The notes below the pieces were generated by a model. That model made no database searches. It saw nothing but the letters and a program-made list of their open reading frames with translations, and was not told the origin of the DNA. Both the position numbers and the translations under genes were made by a program. From assembly GCA_002197995.1 (NCBI GenBank), contig NGZR01000001.1, forward strand, positions 11,179,501 through 11,243,500: a stretch of 64,000 nucleotides of DNA, written 5' to 3'. The stretch is from Gaeumannomyces sp. JS-464 (lineage: Eukaryota; Ascomycota; Sordariomycetes; Magnaporthales; Magnaporthaceae). Of the stretch, positions 34,959-47,020 are shown piece by piece. Numbering within the stretch: the stretch's first letter is position 1; every line of letters starts with the position of its first letter.

Positions 34959-37900
34959 ATATACCTCAGTATTGGGTTCTCGAGTGAGCGCTTGTGCCGT
35001 GAGATAATATGTACGGTCATCTAAAATATCGCGAATTATTCGCTCACGTCTTCTCCACCTAGATTTTTTACTTGGCGCTGGTAGGATGCAGGTAAAGCTC
35101 ACATTGCAACCGAAGTAGCTCTAAGAAGAGTTGATGCCGACGGGAATACATACCGCCAGTCGCTCACCCAAAATGCCCAACCCAAGAGGCGCAACGAGCA
35201 GTGTGGTAGACAAAAGTAGGCATGGAGACAGAAATAAGACGTTCACGTGCTACCGTGGGCGGCCATTTACCTCGCTCCCCCGTGCAGACGGGACATCAGC
35301 AACTGCTTGCGCCACGCTTGCCAACGTGCACATTTACGCGGTTGTGTCCCCAGTACGCATGCACGCACGTTCAGGGCCCTTCGCTGCCAACCGGGTTCGC
35401 AGCCGGGCGATGGCCCGTTCTCGCCAGCGACTCTCGGAGGCATCGCAGGACCATCAAAGCATGAAACTGGCCAGCCGGGAGGAGACTCCCGAGATGATTG
35501 CAAACGCAAACGACCGAGCTGGGCCACAACGCCCAGGGCAAAGGCAAAGACGGATCGGGACGGCCACTGTGCTGAAGCGGGAATTGAAAGGAAAACCCCG
35601 ATAGAGAAGCAAGACATTGGCATCGAGGCTAGCTGAAGCCCTCAGCTCGGAGTGAACATCCAGAAAACAATTTACAATATCCCCATATGGGCTGCCCGTT
35701 CTTTATTTAGACCAAATCATTGGTCGGTTTCAAGGGTCCCGGAGGTGGGAGGTGGGTGGGCAAGAACGATCTCCCCCGCTTTCGACGGCCCCAAGGTAAC
35801 CATCGTACCGCAGATGGGGTTTGTTACAGCTGGCGGAAACGTCTGGGCGAGCAGGAGAATGCTGTGCGAAGAAGCCAGCACAGCGCCCGGCCAAGATTCG
35901 TCCGGGGACGAGTGGGTGAGAGCGCCGACCGCTGCAGCTGGGTGGGCGGCACGACTCCGGAGCGTGTGTGGAAAAAACAGAACGGGCAGAGCTTCCTGTG
36001 CCTCCCTGCACCGTGTATGTCAGCAGTGCGAGGAACTCGCCGACTTGCTTTCCCGGTGCTGACGGCGTGGTTGGGGTTGTCTTGGCACTATCGATGCCTG
36101 TCAGCAAAAAGTGCGCTTTTGTGTTTTTGTTTATCTTGCAGGCAATCCTGCGGAGCAGATGGAGCTGGCTGCCTGGATGCATTATTTTTTCCAGCATCAT
36201 TTTCGGCGGATAACATGGAGTCCCCGCTGCCTTGCAGTAGTAGGTTTGGCCGCCCTCTCTTTTCCAGAGCTGGGCCGATTCGGGAAGGCGAAGAACAGTC
36301 CAGAAGCAACGGCCAAGGTGAAAGCCAACTGCCGGGACCTGGCTCAATGTCCTCTGTGCTTTATTGCTCGTCTTGGCTCTCTCGTCATGCAATCTCCTCT
36401 TGTGCCGTGCACAGTCGGAGCCGGGACGCACAGAAGAGTCTGGCTGGCTGTCCTTCCTTGCCTATCGACTGCTGTGGCTGGCTGCAGGCGGTGCGTCACC
36501 GTCCATGTCGCCATCGCAATTTTGCTGACGGGCAGCAACATGGAAGAGCCAGGGACACACGTTGGGTGCGCTACGAGTCGCCCGTTGTCAAGTCCGCCCA
36601 CGCTGAATTGTCAATACTGCTGAGACACGTCGCCCAGCGTTTGGTTTGCCCTTTGATTCCCGCCATTTTTCTCTTTATTCCTTGGGGATGAAACATATGG
36701 TCGGCCGCTAGTCTGGCCTAGTCTCCCAACGAAAAGGGCGGCTCTCAGCAAGTTGGTTGGGAAAGGAGGAAGAAGCATGGAAACGCGGCGACGCTAGAGA
36801 AGCCCCTGCACCTGGCCGCCGCCCAAGTCATTCATAATTGCCTCTTTTTTCGCCGGCGGGTGCGGCATCTGTCGACCCGCGGCGGCGGGAGGTAATTTCG
36901 CTTCGCCTCAATGCAGTTCGTGAGGGCGGCGTGGTGTGGGAGCATGGGTCTCAGGCCAGGCCACCATGTGCCCAAGTGCCATATGGAGCCAGCCAAAGGA
37001 GGGGTTGGGCGGGTGAGGGGTTTTTCCTCGTCTTTTTTGCCCAGAGTGTTTACCAGAGTTTTACACAGATCACGTCAAAGCGGCCGTTGTCCCAATCAAC
37101 CCCCTGTAAATACGGGGACCAAACGGGATTCTCAGGTCGGCGGGGGCAGCGAACACGATGCCAAGACTGAACCCACGAGGGGTCGGACGCGCGGAAGACC
37201 CGCCGCGGACGGGGATGGGGCAGTGCCAGAACACGGTACTGGGGCAGAGCAAGATCGAATCGGACCTGTCTCTGGTGATCCACAGCGCGCGACGTGCTAC
37301 TAGCCGGTATGTGATCAGCAGCGCCTCGTCGGCACAGGGCGGCGGGCCCTGTCACAGCTTGAATGCAGCTATCGGCGGAGGCGTTCAAGCTCCGACCTTT
37401 GGGACAGGGCAAGAAAAGCAAGGAGAGCCGGCAAAGGGGGCGGCATCCCAGAAAAGGGCTCTTTCTTTCTTTTTTAGCACCTCACCGGCCGGTTTTCTGT
37501 GCCTGTGCCTGGTTCCTGCAGGAAGTGTGGTGGGGCCAAGGGCCAGCGAGACCAGTCGGGGAGTGGCACAGGCGCCGAAGTGGGTGTGAAGATGCAAAGT
37601 CGTGGGACCTGCATTGGCGCGGACCTGGCTAGGCTCTTCATCCGTCGCCCGTTTTTTTTTTTTTTTTTTTGCCTGCTCTCCAGCTCCCTCCGTGCCAAAC
37701 TGACGGCGGCACGGCGGATGGTGGTGCGGTGAGCTCCTGCGCTAGGGGCGCCAACTGAATCAGCAGCGTCGTGGTGTGCAGCCTTTTTTTGGCTTTTGCC
37801 CCTGGCAAGGCAGGACGCGCAGGTGGGTTTCGTGTTTTTATTTTATTTTTTGCGCGCGCCAGCAACCGTCGTCCCAGCCAACCGCCAAAAACCCAATTGT

Positions 37901-39176
37901 CTATGCTCTCTTGACACACGCCGACTCGTCCGACGTTGGCCACGTTCGTCTGAACGGCCAGAGGTCGTATCTGGCTCATTGGTGGCCCACCAGCTGCTGC
38001 TGCTACTGAAAGGGCGAGCAGGAGGCGGCTGGCTGCTGGCGGCTGGCGGCTGGCTGGCTGGGGAAAATGGTAGACACGCAATAGCGTGACGATACCCTGG
38101 CATGAAAGTGGGCACAGGTGATCAGTTTTTGTCATCAAGCTTCTTTTTTGCCCTTTGTTTGCTTTTCTCTCTCCCTTGCCAACTCGAGACTTGGCGTTTG
38201 TTTCCGTCTGAACGCAGTGCCAGTCAGTGCAGCTGGCTGGACCCACAGCTGTCCTGTGCGTAAGCTGATTTGATCTGTGCCTGGCGGCTTCCACAATTGA
38301 CCCAGAAGGGGCAGGAGGCGGCTCTGATTGGCCGGGAATTGTCGTAGTCAAGCCCGTACCTGCATCCACTTTCCCGTTTTGTCTGACCTCCGCGGTCGCA
38401 GCCGTGCCGCCCTGGATTTTCGGCTGACTGAATTGACTGCAACTGCAACCGCCCCCTGGGAAGGGGCCCCTTCGGACAACGAGGTGCTCCTTCCCCTGCA
38501 GCAGGCAGGCGGGGAGGGATGTGTGCTCCTGCCAGTCTGTTCCCCTCCCCGGCGGTGGACCCAGGCCCCTTGCATCCCACATGGACTTGGATGGGTCAGT
38601 CCTGCCCGACCTTCTTTTAAGGGCCGCCCACCTCGCTCCCTGTCACGGCCCATGATCGACCATCTTCCCTCACCACCCCGCCCTTGCCTTTTTGTCCCTT
38701 CACTCACGGTCGCCAGTCTCGGCCACGCGTCAATACAGCCTCCTCGACCCTTGTGTCGGTCCCTGTCGTCAAGCACGCACACTCCTTTCGCGTCTTTGAT
38801 AGACCGCCTCTCTTTTTTCTTTCAATCCATCGACTCCTTTGACTCCCCGTCACTGTTTTCGCCTGGTATCACCTCGGGACGGAAGCCATATTTAGAACTC
38901 CTTCGAGACTCTTTCCGTGGCCCGCCTCGTTCACATTCCTTTCACTTCGGGATTCACCCAAGGCTTGCGCTGGCACCGCACCACTCTCCTTGACCACACC
39001 TCAAAGCGAACAAAGCAAGCTCGACAAAGCAACCAGCTCGACGCCGCCACCAGACCGCAACCGTTCTAGGACCTGTTGGGTGTGTTAAGTACCGGGCGAG
39101 TTCGCATCGAGCAGGGACCATCGTTCCTTTTTGATTTTTTTTTTGATCGACTTTCCGCATATCACTCCACATCACC
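34959..39176. other. Intergenic region, foldback element to GH128 gene
   Basis: I find no supportable gene in about 4.2 kb. The longest frame (35720-36691, +) is Cys/Ser/Arg-rich, shows no domain, and is covered by antisense frames. There is a T19 run at 37652-37670 and a short CTGGCGG-type repeat at 38026-38062. The last 250 bases are the GH128 leader. Confidence 0.45.
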
Positions 39177-40409
39177 ATGTTTCGCAAGATGCAACTCTTC
39201 GCCTCGGCCCTGCTGGTCTCGAGGCTGCGCTCTCGTCGTTGCCCACCACAGGCACGGCCACCAGCCTTACAAGAGGGGGCTCGTCTACCAGCACACCGAG
39301 CTTGTTGTCGAGACCATCTGGGTGACCAAGACCGTCTACGACGACGACCCGGTTCCCACCACCACCCCCTCGGTCTTCAAGGCTGCCATTCCTGCCAAGC
39401 CCACGACTTCCAGCTCTACCTCAGCTCCTGCACCTCCCCCGCCTCCCCCGCCGCCGGCCCCCACCACACTACTGCGCCTGCTCCCCCTCCGCCGCCGCCG
39501 CCTCCGGCCCAGGTTCAGGTCGAGAACAAGCCGGAGTCCAAGCCTCCTCCGCCTCCATCTGCCCCGACACAGCCGGCGCCCCCTCCGCCTCCGCCTGCCC
39601 AGTCACAGCCGGCGCCTCCGCCGCCGCCGCCTGCTGACAAGCCCGCTGATAAGCCTGCCGACAACTCGGGTGGTTCCGGCTCGGCTCCTGCTGCTGGCGG
39701 CAAGAAGCGTGGCCTGTCGTACAACGATGCCTCCCTCACGGCTCCCTTCCTCGGTGCCGGTAACAAGTGCAGCTGGGCTTACAACTGGGGTCAGCGCCCC
39801 GACGGCCTGAGCGCCGCTGGCATCGAGTACGTGCCCATGCTCTGGGACCCATCGACATGCACACCAGCACCTGGAAGAAGAATGCCGAGGATGCGCTCAA
39901 CAAGGGCGCCAAGGCCCTGCTCTCGTTCAACGAGTGCGACTTCCCCTCGCAGTGCAACAAGTCGCCCGGCGAGGCTGCTGCCGCGCACATCCAGTGGATG
40001 AACCCCTACGCTGGTCGCGCTGCCATCTCGTCGCCGGCATCACCAACAGCAACATCGCCGGCCAGGGTCTCGACTGGCTCCGCGCCTGGGTCCAGGCCTG
40101 CAACGGCCAGTGCAAGTTCGACTTTTGCGCCGCGCACTGGTACTCGCCGCCCAACCCGGCCGACCTGCTCGGCCACCTCGACAAGGTGCACGAGATCTGC
40201 CAGGGCAAGCCCGTGTGGCTGACCGAGTTCGCTCCCATCAGCGGCGACAAGGCCAAGTTCCTCGCCGACGTCATGAAGGAGCTCGACACCACCCCAAGTA
40301 CAGCTACGTCCAGCGCTACGCCTACTTCATGGTCGGCGTTGGTGACGACAAGCTTCTGTCGAGCCCTTCCACCATGAACACGGTCGGGCAGACCTTTGCC
40401 TACCAGTAA
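39177..40409 (+). CDS. Secreted GH128-family beta-1,3-glucanase (frame breaks)
   Basis: The GH128 (Asl1-like, glycosyl hydrolase catalytic core) family cleaves beta-1,3-glucan in fungal walls. The start MFRKMQLFASALLVS is a signal peptide. After a frame change near 39215 come a Tyr/Val motif typical of wall proteins (LVYQHTELVVETIWVTKTVY) and a long Pro/Ala linker (39370-39650). The catalytic domain begins KRGLSYNDASLTAPFLG and NKCSWAYNWGQRPDGLSA. It includes the probable acid/base Glu in LLSFNECDFPSQCNKSP and the probable nucleophile in GKPVWLTEFAPISGD, and it ends TVGQTFAYQ then TAA at 40407. Corrections are needed near 39215, 39460, 39850, 40040 and 40296. From the second on, each fits one missing base. 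The domain is otherwise complete, and I see no GPI signal after it. Confidence 0.88.
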
Positions 40410-41957
40410 GGGGGCCAGCCTCTCCTTTTTCTTCTCTCTAAGACCCGTTTCACATACCATTCTCGCGTTCGCTGTACTTGCCACCACTAGGGATCACTGG
40501 GGGTTTTTTTTTCTAATCAAGAAATGAGGGCGGTTTAGGATGTAGGGAAAGGCATTTGGGAGGCAGACAAAAATATCCGCCACGGTTTTTACGACTTCTC
40601 TTCATTTTGTACATATTCACTCGGGGAAAGTGACGATTTACTTCCCGAACCCTTTGCGTCCTTGCGGACGTCTCTCCAAGACGAATCCTCTTTGGTTGGG
40701 AGTTCGGCTCAGCCTGCGTTGCATTATCGACCAATGGATAAGATTTGAGAGCAAATTGCCGATGCTGGTTTCCAAAGCGAATGGTTGTGAATGGTGACTT
40801 CATTTGCTGGCTTCATTTTGCCGACTCCTTTAGCCGTTCCATAAATCTTGCACATGTCGCAGCTCGTCTGTCCGTCGCATCAGGCTATGGCCGTCGGGAC
40901 CTTGCATGGCGGCTGCAGAAGCCCGCGCGCACGAGTCCCAGACCCTAGTGAGTTCAGCCACGAATGGATTGGCTCGATATATAGACTTGATGGTTTTCTC
41001 TGGTGTGCGCGGACCCGTTTCGAGGAATGAGAAGAAGAAAAAAAGAACGAGAAAACCCACGAGAGGATCATGGTTTTCCGCTTGCCCTCGGTCCTGCCTT
41101 TTGATTCAAAACACCAGCTCGGTTTTAGCCGCCCGAAAGAACGCCTGCAAATCGTGGATTTTGCTGCACGCACCCCTGGGCCACAGCCACCTTGTCGGTT
41201 GAGCATATGGCAGTTCTGGGCAGCTACGGCCGGAGGCACGCCCTGGTTAAGCTCAGGGGTTCTTTTTTTTTTTTCCTTCCCTTTTTTTCTTTTTCGACCG
41301 CACTAAAGGCAACACGTCTTCTGATTATTTCGTTCTCCTCTCGTCGGCGTCGTTCCGGGTGAGTGGAAACGGGGCGCGTCCCCCTTTCGGCCAAGGTATC
41401 TCTCGGCGTGTGGCGTTTTGATCGAATGCAGACGGACTCCTATGCTGGCAGTATGCGGCCACCCCCATTCAGGCCATATGCAGCCACCCGTTCAGACCAA
41501 ACACCCGTCCTGGAACGCCTGGCGGCGGGGGGAAAAAGCGTTTGCACACGTCGCATATAGTTTTCACACATGCCTGCCGGCAAATTCATGCCAATCTCTT
41601 GCACTTGACACCAGGAGGCTCTTTGTGTGACTTTGGTATTTTGCACTCGCCGCACTGTTGAAGCAGTGCAAGTCCTGGTTACCTCCTCGATCAGTAGCCA
41701 ACGACACCTTTTCGCGAGGAACAGGGCGGCATGTTCCTTTTCAGCAGGCCCACAATGGCTATCCCCTGTTTAGACAGCCTCAGTACACTCTTTACTCGGC
41801 ACTGTCCCAGTCAGAAGGACCTCTCTATCACCTCCCCCGAGATGGCTGCCCCAGCTAACGGCCACGGCGAAGTTGATGTAGGGCCCAAACCTCAGACGTT
41901 GGTTACGCTGGGGCTCCACCTCCTGGGGTCCTATTCCGTATGCCGCAAGCGGCAAAC
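40410..41957. other. Intergenic region
   Basis: This is the 3' flank of the GH128 gene and the 3' flank of Zn2Cys6 factor B, which converge. I see no gene. T-rich runs occur at 41262-41298. Confidence 0.5.
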
Positions 41958-43400
41958 TCACGGCGTAGGCGCGGGCGGGACCCAGCCGATCTCCTCGGCC
42001 GGCCAGCACAGCCACAGTCTGTGCTCCTGGTCCAGCAGGCGGTACGGCGTGGCCATGAGCCGGTCCGCCCAGCCCTGCATCCACCAGTACCCGTCGAGGT
42101 GGCGGCGCATGATGCAGAGGTGCGCGAATATCGCGACGGCCTCCTGGGCGCGCGCGCGCGCAGGCGCAGCACCAGGTCGTCGTGCACCAAGAAGACCCAG
42201 ACGAAGCACTCGGTCACGTCCAGGTCCGCCGAGTGCGACGCGAAGGCGCGGAGCATGACGCGGAGCTCGGCGATGGCGAAGCTGTAGGCGCGGAGCGACT
42301 CCGGGTCCAAGGCGACGGCGGGCGAGGCGGCTATGCGGTCCTGGAGCTCGCGCAGGGCGCGCGAGATGGCGTCGTCGTCGTCGTTGCCGTTGCCGCCCTC
42401 GTCGCCGCCGCCACCACCCGTTGGTCCCCGGGCGGCGCCCCCGTCGTTACCGCCGTGGCCTCCGCCCCCGCGGAGGAGATCCCACCGGCGCATGACGCGG
42501 AGGAAGAGCGGGGCGAGCACGCCCTCATCAGGTCGTGGCCCATGGTGTCGGCGAGGAGCTTGGGCCCCGTGAAGAGGAACAGCCAGTCGGGGAAGCTGTC
42601 CTCGCCGAGAAGGGAAGGTCGTCGGGCGAGTTTTTGGATTTCGCGAAGGCTTTTTTTTTTTTCATTTTTATTTTATTTGATAAGCCAGGCGGGGCGCCAA
42701 GGCTTGCTGGGGCAGCGGGCAAGGCATACCGAAAATCATGGTGAGGGCCGCAAAGCTGAAGACGCTCTCGCCCTCGGCTCGGTTCAGCTCCGACATGAGG
42801 GGAGTGACCTGTTGCAGGGCCAGCTGGTGGTGCTGGATGGCGGCGCGGACGTAGTCGTCCCTGGACTCGGGCCGGTGGTGGGCCAGGTGCATGGCGGAGA
42901 TGGCCAGGATGGCGCGCATCAGGTACGGGCGGCCGAGCGCCATCCGGACGATGGGCCCGCGCCACATGCTCCGGAGGTTCTGGTCGTTCGAGATGGTGGC
43001 GTAGGTCGAGGTGGTGAAGTGGTGCATGAGCTCGAGGTCCAGCAGGCACAGGTCTCCCTCTCCTGTCCCGTGGCCAAAGTCCCCCAGCTCCCTCGACGGG
43101 GAGGAGGCGTCCGAGCCATGGCCGTGCGGATAGTCGCACCCGGAACCGTACCTGACGCAGTTGCGGCACGCCGGGTGCTGCTCGTCGCACTGGCGGAAGA
43201 GAGAACCGGTTGGAACACGCGGACCCCACGCAGCAACTGGCTGTTCTACTGACCTTGATTTTTCTCCGCTTGCAGGTGTTGCAGCCGTTCCTGGACTTGC
43301 GGTGCGGACGGCGGTGGTTGACGGCCGCGCGGGCGTCAAAGGGCTCGCTCGTGGGGGCCGCCGCTGTGTTCTGACATTGGCGGTCTCGCTCGCCTCGTTT
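41958..43400 (-). CDS. Zn2Cys6 transcription factor B (frame breaks, start unresolved)
   Basis: The Zn2Cys6 cluster is split by a 64-base intron (43253-43190, GTCAGT...CCAG): HRKSRNGCNTCKRRKIK, then CDEQHPACRNCVRYGSGCDY. The middle region has LELMHHFTTSTYATIS, PYLMRAILAISAMHLAHHR and FSFAALTMIFG, as in fungal C6 regulators. A further intron (donor GTATGC near 42735, T-rich interior) precedes DSFPDWLFLFTGPKLLAD. The C-terminal part includes ALRELQDRIAASPAV, SFAIAELRVMLRAFA and, after a frame break near 42160, EAVAIFAHLCIMRRHLDGYW. It ends DQEHRLWLCWPAEEIGWVPP, with TGA at 41958-41960. No ATG lies in the cluster frame just upstream of 43380; an ATG at about 43375 is out of frame, so a missing base or upstream exon is likely. 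The architecture matches factor A, so the two are probably paralogues. Confidence 0.85.
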
Positions 43401-44250
43401 TTCGCTCCGAACCCGAAAAGGTGACGGGAAGCACGGCGTTGAGGCTCAGAAAGCGTGCAGCTGCAACTGCCGTATTAACTCGGAATCAGCAAGATATTCT
43501 AACCTCTTTGGGCGTGGCGCAGCGCCTTGGCACCTGCCTAGATTGACAACGCCTCGGGCGGTTAAACCGGAAATCAATGGGAATCTAGGGAGTTCAATAT
43601 CAATAGGGGCCATGGAACCCGCGAGAGGCGTCGGGGCCTGCCCTCGTGAGGCTATTCCTAACTGCAAAATGCCCATACAAGAGTTATCCGTTGACGTTGT
43701 GTGCTGCTCGTTCAGAGCTTCGAATTTTATAAACAATCTCGGCCCTCGCCAACGCCCAAAGCTAAGACGGCATCAACACTAATTCATATTCATGCATAAC
43801 GGGAGATGGCTGTGGCAGTTTATAGCACAGGCTTTCCTGGGAAAAGAGATTCGGGAATTGATAGGGCCTCCCTCCAGTGCTCCGGCAGACTGGGGTTAGG
43901 CGGCCCCACAGCCAATTGCCGGGCTGGCTGGGCCGGACAAGGCCGGCTCGGGTTCGTCTCGGGTTCGGAGCGAATCCGAGCTCGGGTCTCGCGCGAGCTG
44001 ACGGCGGCCACCTCCTGAGGAAGGCTGTAATCGACTAGGTGCCCGATTGGGAAAATGGACTCGCGTCGAGCGCGGTAGATATGACAGCACTCGACGAGCA
44101 TGTTTATAAAGCGCTGGGTTTCGTTTCTTCGCCATGTGGGTGTTGGGTCTGGTGTCAACACTCGACAGCCCTCCTCCCAGCAGCAACGACGACTCTGGAC
44201 GTTTGTCTTGCTCAGCTCACAAAAGAAAAAGGAGATCGGGTCTTTTCGAG
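43401..44250. promoter_or_regulatory. Divergent intergenic region, factor B and RTA1-like gene
   Basis: About 850 bases separate the 5' ends of two divergent genes, a Zn2Cys6 factor (-) and an RTA1-like gene (+). Shared regulation is possible, but I did not identify a paired CGG-type binding site by eye. Confidence 0.4.
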
Positions 44251-45220
44251 ATGGCGTCAAATCCGGCGACGAACGCCATCCCTGCCGAGGCGTTCGACTT
44301 CAAGCTGTATCGCTACGAACCGTCCTTGGTGGCCGCCGCCGTCAGCGTTGGATTGTTCGCCATCCTCGCTGCGTTGCATTTCTAGGAGATCTACAAGCAC
44401 AGGTCTCTGTACTTTATCCCGTTTGCCATCGGTGGGATTTGTCAGTGTTTCCCCGAGATCCCTCAAGCCATCAACGAGCTTGGGCAGTCTTCACGCAGGA
44501 AAAGGGGGGCTTTTGGCTGACAAGAGTCACGGGAGAACAGTCGAGGCAATCGGATACGCCGGACGCGCCTGGTCCCACTTCGGCGTCCTGTCCGTCCCCG
44601 CCTTCACCACGCAGGCCCTGCTGATCTTGCTGGCGCCCGCCCTCTTCGCCGCCTCCATCTACGCCATCCTCGGCCGCCTCGCCGTCGCCGTGCGCGCCAG
44701 CCACCTGGCCGTCATCCGCCCGTCCCTCACGACCCGCCTCTTCGTCACCGGCGACGTCCTCTCCTTCCTGCTGCAGGCCGGCGGCGGCGGACTCCAGGCG
44801 GCGGGCACGCTCGGGTTCTACGAAAAGGGCAAAAAGGTCATCCTCGCGGGCCTCTTCGTCCAGATCGCCTTCTTCGGCCTCTTCGTCGCCACCACCGTCG
44901 TCCTGTACCGCCGCCTACTCGAGCAGCCGTCCCTGTCCGGCATCCCCTACCACCGGCACCTGCTGGTGCTGTACGGCGTCAGCTCGCTCATCCTCGTCCG
45001 GAGCGTCTTCCGCGTCGTCGAGCACCTGCAGGGCAACCGGGGTTACCTCATCTCCCGCGAGATCTTCCTCTACCTGCTTGACATGGCCTTGGTGGCCGCC
45101 GTCATGCTGCTGTTCTTGGTCTGGTACGTCGACGACTTGGGCCCCACGGCCAGGAAGGACTGGGAGCTGAGCGTGGCCGAGGAGAATGTGCCCATGGAGC
45201 GTCTGGGGAGCGACGAGTGA
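44251..45220 (+). CDS. RTA1-like multi-spanning membrane protein with in-frame TAG
   Basis: RTA1-family proteins have about seven membrane spans and are linked to lipid transport and to resistance to toxic lipids or azoles. Start ATG 44251 gives MASNPATNAIPAEAFDFKLY, then a first span (LVAAAVSVGLFAILAALHF). TAG at 44383-44385 (codon 45) interrupts the frame where relatives often have Trp. The frame then continues EIYKHRSLYFIPFAIGG. An intron at 44441-44540 (GTCAGT...ACAG) joins to FEAIGYAGRAWSHFGV, the family signature. Further spans include LILLAPALFAASIYAILG, VILAGLFVQIAFFGLFVATT and LYLLDMALVAAVMLLFLVWY, and the stop is TGA at 45218. The predicted length is 289 codons. The TAG could be a TGG-to-TAG nonsense mutation or a base-calling error. 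An alternative 45-base intron ending at this TAG would delete half of the first span and is less likely. Confidence 0.85.
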
Positions 45221-46199
45221 GCAGGAGAGAGGTGATGCCGTTTCCTTTTGTAGAAATGATAGAATGTGCCAAGATTATGTTGATAGAGCTTTTAGACAAT
45301 CGGAGATATCTGCGCTAGTGCTCCCTTCCCTTTAATGACCTGCTAGAATCGCACGGCAAAAGTTCAATTAGAAGCTGCAGACCCTGTCCGCATGCTTGCT
45401 TGGTCTGGGAGATCTCTGACTGGCACGCCTGACGATGCGAGATTGGCCGAGGCTAGAACGCCAGGATTTTGAGGCCGTGCGAAGCGGTTTGCGACACCTG
45501 TTTCAAGCCAAGGAGAATCACTCAGAGGCGCACGTTACCAGGTGGAATTCCACCTATAAATGTTGATTCCTCCCGTTGTACTCGGGCCGTAGCGTCGAGC
45601 GTAGCGCTGCTTCAGTTGTAAGAGACGCGCTGATTGCTGTGGAAAAGCCCTCCGTAGACGGATGCGGCAGCGGCCGCCGCGAGAGTGAGGTAGGCACCGT
45701 GGTAAATGTCGCTAATCCTGCCAGACTCGGCCTCTCAGTCTGCCCTCGCCTCCGGGCTGGGACGCCTTGCATGGTGCGGAGCGCGTCGATCCACAGGTAG
45801 CGGACGTTTAGTCTACGGGTGGTGATTGCCGCGTCTCGGGCGGTGGGAGGATCGCTTGCGTCGACCAGCTTGGAGGGTAAAAACCCAAGGGACGAGCTCG
45901 AAGGTCTGCACTGATCGTGTTCCTGAACGTGAGTGTTGATCCAGCCGAGAGCAAGGCGGTACTACCCCGGAGAGCCAGGGCCACTCAGACGCCTCGCTAT
46001 ATAGGAGGTGTGAGGCACCATCGGCGATCCTGACGGTACACCAGCGTTCGCAAACAACATATATACAGGGGGCGATGCGGGAAATGTGACATTTGAAAGC
46101 GGCGCAAGAAACCATTGCCTTTCCAAGCGTAGATGGGGAGCTCGGTTTTGCATGGATGATATTTGCCCGAGCCCTCTGGAATCCGAGTTTTACACTCAA
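45221..46199. other. Intergenic region
   Basis: This is the 3' flank of the RTA1-like gene. I see no gene. Several short frames lack motifs. Confidence 0.45.
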
Positions 46200-46439
46200 C
46201 CCTGAGCCCGTTGAGGTTCTCGTCTAGAGGCTACCCTCAGCACAACAGCCTCTTCGTCCCTTGCAATGGGTTGGCCCAAGGCTGCTCGTGCACCCAGGGC
46301 CGAGAGCATCTTCCGAGCCGGTCGTCAATCTCGTTGCAGGAACCACAGCCGCATTCCTGTAGAGTGGTTCGAGACCCAAGAAGAAGACCCCTCTCCGAAG
46401 CCAGCTCGTCAAAATCAAGGCCACGATATCGCCCACAGA

Positions 46440-47020
46440 GAGCCTTGTGGCCTGGTCCGGCCAGGAACGCCGGGGGAAATATGGAGGTGGCCTCGAGTCG
46501 GGATCCTCCAGCGCCCAAAAAGCCCCCACCCGCCGCTTTTCTGGTCGAGCGGGCTCTTGATGCGCTCCGGGGCGCCGGTTCTGTAGTTGGACAAGAGGGG
46601 CCTGGGCTGCAGCCCGCTCCCGGCAGGCGGGACGGTCGCCTCCTGGAGCACCCGGAGAGACAGCGCGCCGTAGGGCATGTACTCCTCCTCGGCCACCATG
46701 CGGCTGTCTCCCCGCACGAAAGAGGCGATCTCCCGGCAGGGCGCCCGGCGTCGGCGTTGGCCGTGATGTCAGCCCAAGACGAGGCTGGGGCGTTGGTGTC
46801 GACATCTCGTATGAAGTCTAGTAGGTCCTCCCTAGCGCTCGTGACTATGCCCACATCTTGCATTGCCTTGAGCTTGCCGTGATGGAGCCACGAGGTAGTT
46901 TCGGGGACGTGATTGTGATAGTATGCGACGCCACGCCTGCCGAAGTGTTGTGAATAAGCGGGAGGGACGGGGATGCTTGACAGATTAGGTGAGGCCGTTG
47001 CGTGAGATTCGACGAGGCTG
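46440..47020 (-). pseudogene. Fragment with WW-domain-like motif, broken
   Basis: A minus-strand frame is open from about 47020 and reads IPVPPAYSQHFGRRGVAYYH followed by NHVPETTSWLHH. This matches the second half of a WW domain (Gly-Arg, then Tyr-Tyr, Asn-His, Thr-x-Trp). It continues into a helical stretch, KAMQDVGIVTSAREDLLDFI, and SSWADITANADAGR. Near 46738 the frame changes to EIASFVRGDSRMVAEEEYMP and YGALSLRVLQEA. No start codon is in frame (TGA lies at about 47030), and the sequence becomes low quality beyond 46600. It may be the remnant of a WW-type or related adaptor protein, or a gene damaged by indels. I do not know its full family. Confidence 0.45.

Noticed and set aside
35720..36691. 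Open frame of 323 codons on the plus strand
   Set aside because: It is Cys/Ser/Arg-rich with no domain, its start is arbitrary, and long antisense frames overlap it. This is expected by chance in GC-rich DNA.
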